This document shows positions 1 through 7,549 of a stretch of DNA of 64,000 nt, one piece after another. The DNA lies in NCBI GenBank assembly GCA_028289195.1, contig JANQQR010000022.1, positions 62,001 to 126,000 on the forward strand, given 5' to 3'. Under the pieces are notes generated by a model that did not search any database, was not told the DNA's origin, and worked only from the letters and a program-made list of their open reading frames with translations. Position numbers and translations under genes: made by a program. The stretch is from Phycisphaerales bacterium. GTDB lineage: Bacteria > Planctomycetota > Phycisphaerae > Phycisphaerales > UBA1924. How positions within the stretch are numbered: position 1 is the stretch's first letter; each line of letters begins with the position of its first letter.

Positions 1-2
1 AC

Positions 3-254
3 GCGCTCATGCGCCCCAACCCGCTGGCGGGCGACGAGCCGGCGCTGTGCAAGGAGTTCAACGCCGACCCGCCCCGCCTGCGCACGCTGTGCGGACGCGG
101 CGCGGGCGTGGAGGTCGAGAAACCCGTCTGCGTGGGTGTCGATCCGGGCGGGATGCACGTGCGGGCGCCGTTCGGAATCGTGCGGGTGAAGTTCCCGCTC
201 GAGGCCAACGAGGCGAGCCAGGCGCACCGGGCGGCCTCGATGCTGCTGGGGTAG
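3..254 (+). CDS. 3' end of a DUF2470-like gene (5' truncated)
   Basis: The reading frame is open to the left edge of the window, so only the last 83 residues are present. An internal ATG at 9 is probably not the true start. The pattern FNAD followed by VGVDPGGMHVR and RVKFPL resembles the DUF2470 / HugZ-type C-terminal domain of FMN-binding split-barrel (pyridoxamine-oxidase-like) proteins, where a HMNxDH segment precedes a GxDxxG strand. The usual histidines are replaced here (EFNADPP), so haem binding is doubtful. The family call is inferred from motif shape alone. Confidence 0.45.
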   Translation, partial: ALMRPNPLAGDEPALCKEFNADPPRLRTLCGRGAGVEVEKPVCVGVDPGGMHVRAPFGIVRVKFPLEANEASQAHRAASMLLG

Positions 255-319
255 GTGCGCTCCTGCTCTGTTTCACGGGATTGGAACGCGCCGGCGAGGC
301 CGCTCGCATCGCTGCCCGG

Positions 320-325
320 TACACT
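320..325 (+). promoter_or_regulatory. -10 box TACACT, sulfatase promoter
   Basis: TACACT preceded by GG, 47 nt before the sulfatase ATG. It matches the extended box (GGTACACT, GGTAGACT) found before many other genes in this window. Here there is a leader carrying a GGAGGA ribosome site at 363-368. No clear -35 element is visible. Confidence 0.5.
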
Positions 326-372
326 GCGCCTCGCGCGCCCGCGGGCGCACGCGCAACCCCCCGGAGGACCCC

Positions 373-1962
373 ATGAGAAAGACCACCCGAATCCTGACAG
401 TTCTCGCGGCGCTCGGCGCGCTGGCGTCCGGCGCTGCGGCGCAAGAGCAGCCCAACATTCTGGTGATCTGGGGCGACGACGTCGGCCTGACGAACATCAG
501 CGCCAACTCGCACGGGATGATGGGCTATCGCACGCCCAACATCGATCGCATCGCCAACGAGGGCATGCGCTTCACCGATTACTACGGCGAGCAGTCGTGC
601 ACCGCCGGGCGCTCGTCGTTCATCACCGGCCAGAGCGTGTTCCGCACGGGGCTGTCGAAGGTCGGCCTGCCGGGGGCGCGCGAGGGCATGATGGTCGAAG
701 ACCCGACCATCGCCGGCCTGCTCAAGGACCGGGGCTACGCGACAGGCCAGTTCGGCAAGAATCACCTGGGCGATCGCGACGAGCACCTGCCGACGAACCA
801 CGGGTTCGACGTCTTCTTCGGAAACCTCTACCACCTGAACGCTGAGGAGGAACCGGAGAACGAGGACTACCCGGGCGACTACGTGCTGCCCAACGGGGAG
901 ACGTTCAAGGAGCGCTTCGGGCCGCGGGGCGTGATCCGCTCGCGCGCGACTCCCGGCGGGGGCCAGGACATCGAGGACACCGGCCCCCTGACCAAGAAGC
1001 GCATGGAGACGGTGGACGACGAGACGTCGGACGCCGCGATCGCCTGGATCCGCGAGCAGCACGAGGCGGGCAATCGCTGGTTCTGCTGGTGGAGCGGCAC
1101 GCGCATGCACTTCCGCACGCACGTAAGCGAGGAGCGCCTGGCCCAGATCAAGCGCGACAACCCCAACGCCGACGAGTACCAGTGCGGCATGATCGAGCAC
1201 GACATGCACATCGGGAAGTTCCTCGATCTGCTGGATGAGCTCGGGATCGCGGGCGAGACGATCGTCTTCTACTCCACGGACAACGGCCCGCACATGAACA
1301 CGTGGCCGGACGCCGCGATGACGCCGTTCCGAGGCGAGAAGAACACCAACTGGGAGGGCGGCTGGCGCGTGCCGGCGTTCGTGCGCTGGCCGGGGGAGAT
1401 CCCCGCGGGCCGGTTCACCAACGAGATCGTGCACCACATGGACTGGCTGCCGACGTTCCTCGCTGCCGCGGGCGACACCGGCATCAAGGAAGACCTGCTC
1501 GAAGGGTACCGCTCCGAGGTGCTCGGGCGCGATTATCGCGTGCACCTCGACGGGTACAACGTGCTGCCCCTGCTCAGGGGCGAGACCGAGGAGTCGCCCC
1601 GCAAGGAGATCTTCTACTTCACCGACGACGGCGACCTCAGCGCCCTGCGCTACGGCGACTGGAAGCTGATCTTCATGGAGCAGCGGATCGCCCAGACGCT
1701 CGAGGCGTGGGCGAACCCGTTTACGCCGCTGCGTGTGCCGCTGATCTTCAACCTGCGTCGCGACCCGTTCGAGCGCGCACAGCTGACGTCGAACACCTAC
1801 TACGACTGGCTGATCGATCGCGTGTTCCTGCTGGTCCCGGCCCAGACGTACGTCGCGGAGTTCCTCGCGACGTTCCAGGAGTACCCGCCGCGCCAGAAGG
1901 CGGCGAGCTTCAGCCTCGACCAGGTGATGGAGATGCTGCTCTCTGCGGGCGGCTCGAAGTAG
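373..1962 (+). CDS. Exported sulfatase (formylglycine-dependent)
   Basis: A 529-residue sulfatase of the alkaline phosphatase superfamily, predicted to hydrolyse a sulfate ester outside the cytoplasm. Residues 1-23 form a signal peptide (RK, a hydrophobic stretch, then AAA before QEQ). Metal-binding DD lies at 35-36. The catalytic motif CTAGR at 76-80 fits C-x-[AP]-x-R, whose Cys is converted to formylglycine. The GKNHLG segment near residue 140 and the STDNG segment near 302 supply further active-site positions. The ATG is chosen by GGAGGA 5 nt upstream. No maturase gene is in the window, so formylglycine formation must be supplied elsewhere. The natural substrate cannot be read from sequence; planctomycete sulfatases usually act on sulfated algal polysaccharides. 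Confidence 0.93.
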   Translation: MRKTTRILTVLAALGALASGAAAQEQPNILVIWGDDVGLTNISANSHGMMGYRTPNIDRIANEGMRFTDYYGEQSCTAGRSSFITGQSVFRTGLSKVGLPGAREGMMVEDPTIAGLLKDRGYATGQFGKNHLGDRDEHLPTNHGFDVFFGNLYHLNAEEEPENEDYPGDYVLPNGETFKERFGPRGVIRSRATPGGGQDIEDTGPLTKKRMETVDDETSDAAIAWIREQHEAGNRWFCWWSGTRMHFRTHVSEERLAQIKRDNPNADEYQCGMIEHDMHIGKFLDLLDELGIAGETIVFYSTDNGPHMNTWPDAAMTPFRGEKNTNWEGGWRVPAFVRWPGEIPAGRFTNEIVHHMDWLPTFLAAAGDTGIKEDLLEGYRSEVLGRDYRVHLDGYNVLPLLRGETEESPRKEIFYFTDDGDLSALRYGDWKLIFMEQRIAQTLEAWANPFTPLRVPLIFNLRRDPFERAQLTSNTYYDWLIDRVFLLVPAQTYVAEFLATFQEYPPRQKAASFSLDQVMEMLLSAGGSK

Positions 1963-1981
1963 CGGACGCGGAGCCCCCACT

Positions 1982-2776
1982 GTGACGCCAACGCCTCAGA
2001 CATCCGGATCAGGCTCCCTGGCCGGCGAGGTCGCGGGGCAGCGCATCGAGCGCCACTTCGTGGCGTTCTGTCGCTGGCTGCTGCAGGACCCGCCCGCGGA
2101 GCGCACCGACGCGTGGATCCGGATCATCACGGGCCTTGAGCACCCGTTCGGGAACTTCGGGGTGGTCACGGACGCCGCTGGCGCGTCCGAGGCCTGCGCG
2201 CCGCTGGCGGAGCTCGATGTGCCGAGCGCGCTGATCTTCCTGGAAGACCCGGGCGAAGAGGTCGGAGGCGCGCTGGAGGCGCTCGGATACGAGCGCGGCA
2301 GGAACACGCCGGCCATGGCGATCCGGATCAAGGACCTCGGGCCTGCGGAGTTGCCCGTTGAGTGCACCTTCGAGGAGGCCGGGCCGAAGGCCGATGCCGA
2401 GTTCTGCCGCGCGTTTGCAGAGGGCTACGAGATCCCGCTGGGGGTGGCCGAGTTGTTCGGGCCCGCTGCGGCGGCCCGCGCGGGCGCCGGCGTGGAGTCG
2501 ACGCACTTCGTGGCGCGCGAGGGCGGGCGGATCGTCGCGACGTCGAATGTCTCCGTCATCGACGGTGTCGCGGGTGTCTACTGCGTCTCGACGATTCCCG
2601 AGGCGCGCGGGCGGGGGTTGGGGGCGTATGTCACGACCGAACCCCTGCGTCGCGCCGGAGAGCGCGGGCTCACCACCGCGATCCTGCACTCCTCGGAGAT
2701 GGGCGACCCCATCTACCGGCGTCTCGGGTTCAGCGAGCACGGGCAGATGGCGCTGTTCGTGCGCATGCCTGGGTAG
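1982..2776 (+). CDS. GNAT family N-acetyltransferase (paralogue of 31191)
   Basis: A 264-residue cytoplasmic acetyltransferase. The C-terminal half has the acetyl-CoA motif A, EARGRGLGA near residue 210, preceded by GVYCVSTIP and followed by YRRLGF, a usual GNAT order. The N-terminal ~120 residues are a second, degenerate domain (HPFGNFGVV, PSALIF). The same two-domain layout occurs at 31191-31988, about 29 kb away, so the two are paralogues lying just outside and inside the kinase array. GTG start, 19 nt after the sulfatase stop, so co-transcription is likely. Substrate unknown. Confidence 0.85.
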   Translation: MTPTPQTSGSGSLAGEVAGQRIERHFVAFCRWLLQDPPAERTDAWIRIITGLEHPFGNFGVVTDAAGASEACAPLAELDVPSALIFLEDPGEEVGGALEALGYERGRNTPAMAIRIKDLGPAELPVECTFEEAGPKADAEFCRAFAEGYEIPLGVAELFGPAAAARAGAGVESTHFVAREGGRIVATSNVSVIDGVAGVYCVSTIPEARGRGLGAYVTTEPLRRAGERGLTTAILHSSEMGDPIYRRLGFSEHGQMALFVRMPG

Positions 2777-2783
2777 GCCCGGA

Positions 2784-4121
2784 TCAGGGACTGTCGACGA
2801 TCCGGTCGGGGGTCCAGTCCTCGCCCGGGTACCCGTCCCAGATCTCCCACAGCCCGGTGTCGGTGATCCGGAACGGGCGCCCGTTCTCTTCGCCGGGCCC
2901 GAGGTCGTAGCGCATGAGCAGGACGATGTCGGAGCTGACGGCGGGGTTGGCGTGGAAATAGGCGTGCCCGAACGCGCCGCGCTTCTTCACGCGCGCATCG
3001 ATGAGCTGGAGGCGCCGCGAGTGGCGGAGCACGTCGATCTCCGAGCGATCGAACATCGTGGGATCCAGAGCGCCGAGGCGCGTGCGCCCGCCGAACAGCC
3101 AGCCGGAGAACCCGAGGGCCTTGTCTTCGTCCGAAAGATAGAGGGCGCTCCGCTGGGCGGCCCGGCCGACGCGCTCGGTCGCGTTCCGGGCGATGGCGAC
3201 ATCGAGATCGATGTCGGCCGCGGCGAGGATGACGGTGCCCAGCTTGAGCTGCTCCTGCGTGGACCCCTGGCTGCGCAGCTCCAGGTGCAGCTCGCGGATC
3301 GCGTCGGTCACCACGGCGGTGCCCCGGCTGTGGGCGAGGATGTTGACCCGTTCGACCTCCGGGCACGACGCGATGAGCCGGAGCGTGCGCTTGAAGTGGT
3401 AGATCGTGAATTGCGTGGAGGCGATCGTGTACTCGTAGGCGCGGACACCGCCGACACCGGCGGGCCACGTGTAGCACACGCCGACACCCGAGCGACCGAG
3501 GAAGTGCCACAACTCGGCGGCGGTGAGCGCGGCATCCTCGAAGGTGTTGGCGAACCCGTGCACGTAGACGAACACGTCCTTCCGGTCGCTCGCTGCGAGA
3601 CGCCGGGACATCTCCTCGCGGAACCGGCCCTCGGCTTGCGCTTGCGCCGGGTCTACCGGCGGGGCGTCGGTGCCGGCCATCTGGCGATCGGTGAGGATGA
3701 GCGTCGGGGGCGTCTTGCCGAAGCGTGCGATCTCGCGCGTCGAGACGAGGTCGATCTCGAGACGGGAATCGCGCTTGCTCGTGGTGCTGGCTTTGACGAG
3801 GTCTTCCCACGTGAGGTCGTCGCCGATCGACACGACGGCCTCGCCGAACACGGCCCTTCTTGACCGCTCGGTCCCGTACTCGGGTCCGCTGTCGCGTTCG
3901 CGCTCGACGGCGCGATCGGTGACGTAGAGCAGCGGGACGTCGCTGGTCTGGTGCGCCTCGGGCACGTCTGCGAACGGCTCCCAGCCCTCGGCCGTGTAGA
4001 CGTTGGGAGTCGGCATCAGGAACGTCTTGGAGGAGCACCCGGCGGCCAACGCGGGGACGGCCAGCAGCGCGACGAGCAGGCGAGTCTTGGGAGCACCTGA
4101 ACGACGTTCGGAACGATCCAT
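2784..4121 (-). CDS. DUF900-type alpha/beta hydrolase lipoprotein
   Basis: A 445-residue putative lipoprotein. The start is set at the ATG at 4121 (MDRSER), with GGAGG just upstream, rather than the longer frame to 4157. A basic N-terminus and hydrophobic stretch end in LAAGC, a lipobox. The body carries YVTDR, VFVYVHGFANTFEDA and the nucleophile elbow AHSRG (G/A-x-S-x-G), the layout of PF05990 (DUF900) hydrolases. The gene is convergent with the GNAT gene (stops 7 bp apart) and divergent from the first kinase. Substrate unknown. Confidence 0.82.
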   Translation of the reverse strand: MDRSERRSGAPKTRLLVALLAVPALAAGCSSKTFLMPTPNVYTAEGWEPFADVPEAHQTSDVPLLYVTDRAVERERDSGPEYGTERSRRAVFGEAVVSIGDDLTWEDLVKASTTSKRDSRLEIDLVSTREIARFGKTPPTLILTDRQMAGTDAPPVDPAQAQAEGRFREEMSRRLAASDRKDVFVYVHGFANTFEDAALTAAELWHFLGRSGVGVCYTWPAGVGGVRAYEYTIASTQFTIYHFKRTLRLIASCPEVERVNILAHSRGTAVVTDAIRELHLELRSQGSTQEQLKLGTVILAAADIDLDVAIARNATERVGRAAQRSALYLSDEDKALGFSGWLFGGRTRLGALDPTMFDRSEIDVLRHSRRLQLIDARVKKRGAFGHAYFHANPAVSSDIVLLMRYDLGPGEENGRPFRITDTGLWEIWDGYPGEDWTPDRIVDSP

Positions 4122-4193
4122 GGAACTGCCTCCGCTGGTGTGCCCCGGCGCCAGCATGATAAGCGACGCGCCGATCGCTTCGTGCTGAGCCGG

Positions 4194-4199
4194 TAGACT
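4194..4199 (+). promoter_or_regulatory. -10 box TAGACT, leaderless-type kinase promoter
   Basis: GGTAGACT lies 7 nt before the GTG start of the first kinase. At this spacing transcription would begin at or next to the start codon. No Shine-Dalgarno sequence lies between. Confidence 0.6.
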
Positions 4200-4206
4200 C
4201 TGCCCC

Positions 4207-7017
4207 GTGGACGAACTCTCGGGATCAACCGTCGGGCCCTACACCATCGAGCGCGAGATCGGTCGCGGCGGGATGGGCGTGGTGTACCTGGGTCGCGACA
4301 CGACGCTCGATCGGGCTGTTGCGATCAAGGCCCTGCCCGAGCACCTGGCCGAGGACCCCGAACGACTGGCGCGCTTCGAGCGCGAGGCGAAGACTCTCGC
4401 CCAGCTGAGCCACCCCAACGTCGCGGGGATCTACGGCGTGGAGGAGCAGGACGGGCAGCGGTTCCTGGTGCTCGAGTATGTCGAGGGAGAGACGCTCGCG
4501 GACCTGCTGGACCGGGGCGCGATGCCGGTGGACGAGTCGATCGAGGTGTGCGCACAGATTGCTTCGGGCGTTGAGGCGGCGCACGAAGCTGGCGTGATCC
4601 ATCGCGACCTGAAACCGGCGAACATCAAGATCACGCCCGACGGCGCCGTGAAGGTGCTCGACTTCGGGCTTGCAAAGAGCACCGAATCGCAGAGCTCCAT
4701 GTCGGGCTCGAGCCAGATCGCGACCGTGACTTCGCCCCACTCCCCGACGACGCCGGGCGTCATCCTCGGCACGGCGCCGTACATGAGCCCGGAGCAGGCG
4801 CGGGGCAGGTCGGTCGACAAGCGCTCGGACATCTGGTCGTTCGGCGTGATCCTGTACGAGTGCCTGACCGGCGCCGGGCCGTTCGTCGGCGAGACGGCGA
4901 CCGACTCGATCGGCGCGATCCTGCACAAGGACGTCGATCTGAACGCGCTGCCCGCCCAGACGCCGGGCATGGTGCGCCACGTGCTCCGGCGCTGCCTGGA
5001 GCGCGATCGGAACCGGCGCCTGCGCGACATCGGCGATGCGCGCGTCGAACTGGAGCACGCGCGCGAGCACGGATCGGAGCCGGACTCGCAGCGTGACGCT
5101 CGGCGGGGCCCGGCGCTCCTGATCGGTGTGCTGTGCGTCGCGCTGGTGGCGGCGCTGGGGTGGGGCGTGCTGATGACGACTAGCCCGACGCCGCCCCGCT
5201 CGGCGGGCGTGATCCACGCGTCGGTCATCCCGCCGAAAGATGTGCGGATCACCGCGGCCGGCGACCTCGCGGGGCCGGCGGTCGTCTCACCCGACGGGAC
5301 GAAGATCGCGTTCTGTGCGGCGAGAGAGGGGCAGCGTCGTCGCCTGTGGCTGCGCACCATCTCGGAAGCCGAGGCGCGAGAGCTCCCCGGGACCGAAGGT
5401 GCGCTGTTCCCGTTCTGGGAGCCGGGCGGGCGCGAGATCGGGTTCTTCACGACAGACTCGCTGCGACGATTCGATCTCGTGAGCGAGACGACGCAGCGCA
5501 TCTGCGCAGCCAACCAGGGACGCGGCGGGTCGTGGACGGACGATGGGCGCATCGTGTTCTCGCCGAACTTCCGCGGCCCGCTGTCGATCGTCGACGCGTC
5601 GGGCGGTGAGCCCGCACCGATCACCTCGATGGACGCCGAGCTGCACACGAGCCATCGCTGGCCGTTCGTCGTCCTTGGAACGAACCGCTTCCTGTTCTCG
5701 GCCGTTTCGGCGCGATCGGGGCAGGCCGACACCAACGGGATCTACCTGGCCACGCTGGATTCTGACGCCGAGCCGATCCGCCTGATGGCATCGGACTACC
5801 GCGCGGAATACTGGGACGGGTTTCTGCTGCACGTGCGCGACAGTGTGCTGCTGGCATCCGCGCTCGATCTGGATTCAGGCACGATCGCGCAGAGCCCGTC
5901 GGTGCTCGCCCGCGGCATCGCCTCGGACCTTTCGACGTGGCACGGCCAATTCTCGGCGAGCGCCGGCGGCGTGCTGGTGTACTCGCCTGTTTCCGGCGAA
6001 CACGGCGCGGCCGAGCGAACCGCGGGTCGTTCGTGGGCGGTCGAGGGCGACCGTGTGACGTCGTACGGCTACGACGGGCGCCTGCGCACCTCGTACGCGA
6101 TCGGGATGCCCATGCGCCGCATGGCGCTGAGCCCGGACGGGATGACGCTGGCGATGGATGTCGTCTCTTCGGACGGCTTCCTGGACATCTGGCTGCACCC
6201 GACCGCGTTCATGTACGACCCCGACGAGGAGGAGGCGCACCGCGCGCGCATCCGTGCCGCCGTCATCGAGCCGGAGCCGCAGCGCCTGACGTTCCTCGAG
6301 GGCGCGGAGATCGAACCGACGTGGTCTCCCACGAGCGACGAGGTCGCGTTCCGCTGGGAAGGGAGCGGGCAGCGCCCGGCCGGCATTTATCGAAAGCGCA
6401 TCGGCGGGGGCACGGAGGTCCTGGTCCTCGATCGCGCGGACCTGAATGCCTATCCCGCGGACTGGTCGCCGGATGGCGAGTATCTGATCGCCGTTTCGGA
6501 CACGGTTCTGGCTTCAGAGGCGAACGACATCTGGGCCATCCCCCTCGACGGGAGCGAGAGGATCGTGCTCGTGGACGATCCCGGCTCCGACATCCTGCCG
6601 GCGGTCTCGCCCGACGGCAGATGGCTCGCGTACAACAAGACCGCGGGAGGGAGCGACGTCTATGTGGTCCCGTTCGCCCCGGCGTGGCCGGAAGCGCAGC
6701 GGGGGCGTCGGTGGCTCGTTTCGGAGGCCGGCGGGATCGAGCCGCGATGGAGCAAGGAAGGCGACGAGCTCTACTACGTGACGGGCTCGGGGCTGCTGAT
6801 GGCGGTCTCGGTCGAGCTCGACGGGGACAGCTTCGTGTTCTCGACCCCGAGGGCGCTTTTCCAGAGCCCGTGGGACACCGGTCGCTCGTACGACATCTCG
6901 CCCAAGCGCGTCGACGCTCGCGGCGACTTCTTCTTCGTGAGCAGCGAGGAATCGGGCGACGCTCCGATCTCGATGATCGTCAACTGGCGCTCGCTGCTCG
7001 GCGAGCCGGCCCGCTAG
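4207..7017 (+). CDS. Receptor-like Ser/Thr kinase 1 with beta-propeller sensor
   Basis: A 936-residue PknB-type (Hanks) kinase, the longest of nine paralogues here. Kinase domain residues 12-285: Gly-rich loop GRGGMGVVY 19-27, ATP lysine K41, HRDLKPAN with catalytic D134, DFG with metal-binding D152, and SPE at 194-196. Between DFG and SPE the activation loop is long and Ser/Thr-rich. One membrane helix at about 302-323 puts the C-terminal ~600 residues outside the cytoplasm. That part has repeated SPDG/WSPD blades (VSPDGTKIAF, LSPDGMTLAM, WSPDGEYLIA), a TolB/PD40-like propeller that may sense a ligand. An acidic insert (YDPDEEEAHR) is specific to this copy. GTG start, apparently leaderless. 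Confidence 0.92.
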   Translation: MDELSGSTVGPYTIEREIGRGGMGVVYLGRDTTLDRAVAIKALPEHLAEDPERLARFEREAKTLAQLSHPNVAGIYGVEEQDGQRFLVLEYVEGETLADLLDRGAMPVDESIEVCAQIASGVEAAHEAGVIHRDLKPANIKITPDGAVKVLDFGLAKSTESQSSMSGSSQIATVTSPHSPTTPGVILGTAPYMSPEQARGRSVDKRSDIWSFGVILYECLTGAGPFVGETATDSIGAILHKDVDLNALPAQTPGMVRHVLRRCLERDRNRRLRDIGDARVELEHAREHGSEPDSQRDARRGPALLIGVLCVALVAALGWGVLMTTSPTPPRSAGVIHASVIPPKDVRITAAGDLAGPAVVSPDGTKIAFCAAREGQRRRLWLRTISEAEARELPGTEGALFPFWEPGGREIGFFTTDSLRRFDLVSETTQRICAANQGRGGSWTDDGRIVFSPNFRGPLSIVDASGGEPAPITSMDAELHTSHRWPFVVLGTNRFLFSAVSARSGQADTNGIYLATLDSDAEPIRLMASDYRAEYWDGFLLHVRDSVLLASALDLDSGTIAQSPSVLARGIASDLSTWHGQFSASAGGVLVYSPVSGEHGAAERTAGRSWAVEGDRVTSYGYDGRLRTSYAIGMPMRRMALSPDGMTLAMDVVSSDGFLDIWLHPTAFMYDPDEEEAHRARIRAAVIEPEPQRLTFLEGAEIEPTWSPTSDEVAFRWEGSGQRPAGIYRKRIGGGTEVLVLDRADLNAYPADWSPDGEYLIAVSDTVLASEANDIWAIPLDGSERIVLVDDPGSDILPAVSPDGRWLAYNKTAGGSDVYVVPFAPAWPEAQRGRRWLVSEAGGIEPRWSKEGDELYYVTGSGLLMAVSVELDGDSFVFSTPRALFQSPWDTGRSYDISPKRVDARGDFFFVSSEESGDAPISMIVNWRSLLGEPAR

Positions 7018-7023
7018 GCGGAG

Positions 7024-7434
7024 TCAGCGTTCCTCGAATTTCGTGAGCCGACTCGGCTCGGGTGCGCCCTCGGGGACGTTGAGCTTGAGCCCGGAGCCGG
7101 GCGAGTAGAACGCGTAGGTGATCCCGGTCATCGGGTCCCTAAAGTCAACGGCGAGGTCGCGGTCCTGGTAGCGGCTGAGGCGCTCGGCGATCTCGATCTT
7201 CTTGGACATCGGCGCATCCACGAAGCGATCGAGCGCGTTTGTCATCACGCCGCCGACGGCGGCGGGCGGGTCGATGTAGCCCTCGTCGGTGTACTCCATG
7301 ACGGCATCGAGCCATGCGGCGCGCCGGTTCGAGACGACGTTGGGATCGGTGATGCGGTCCGGCTCCTGGAGCATGGCGACGGTGATCCAGATGCCGAAGA
7401 CCATGGCGACGAAGGCGCCGGCGATGCGAGCCAT
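7024..7434 (-). CDS. Small membrane-anchored hypothetical protein
   Basis: A 136-residue protein of unknown function. I chose the ATG at 7434 because AGGAGG lies 8 nt upstream (7443-7448, minus strand); the open frame runs further without such support. Residues 1-21 (MARIAGAFVAMVFGIWITVAM) form one membrane anchor or an uncleaved signal. The rest is polar, with ITDPNVVSNRR and FYSPGSG segments and no motif I recognise. It is convergent with kinase 1 (6 bp between stops) and divergent from kinase 2. Its Shine-Dalgarno start contrasts with the leaderless starts of the neighbouring kinases. Confidence 0.7.
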   Translation of the reverse strand: MARIAGAFVAMVFGIWITVAMLQEPDRITDPNVVSNRRAAWLDAVMEYTDEGYIDPPAAVGGVMTNALDRFVDAPMSKKIEIAERLSRYQDRDLAVDFRDPMTGITYAFYSPGSGLKLNVPEGAPEPSRLTKFEER

Positions 7435-7537
7435 GAGGGAGTCCTCCTGAAGGCGAATCGGCACGATCTGCTTGAGCGTTGAGGCGCGGCGCACCGTCCG
7501 AGAATCCTGACCCCGGATTCGCGCCCGCAGAGGCGGG

Positions 7538-7543
7538 TACCAT
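7538..7543 (+). promoter_or_regulatory. -10 box TACCAT, leaderless-type kinase promoter
   Basis: GGTACCAT lies 6 nt before the GTG at 7550, with no ribosome site between. Same arrangement as the other kinase genes. Confidence 0.55.
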
Positions 7544-7549
7544 GCCATT

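Noticed and set aside
3-254. Functional haem oxygenase (HugZ) call
   Set aside because: Only the C-terminal domain is present and its expected histidines are replaced, so I kept a DUF2470-like label.
58-1980. A 640-codon minus-strand frame over the sulfatase
   Set aside because: Low-complexity composition and no motif; the plus strand carries a full sulfatase with signal peptide and CxAxR.
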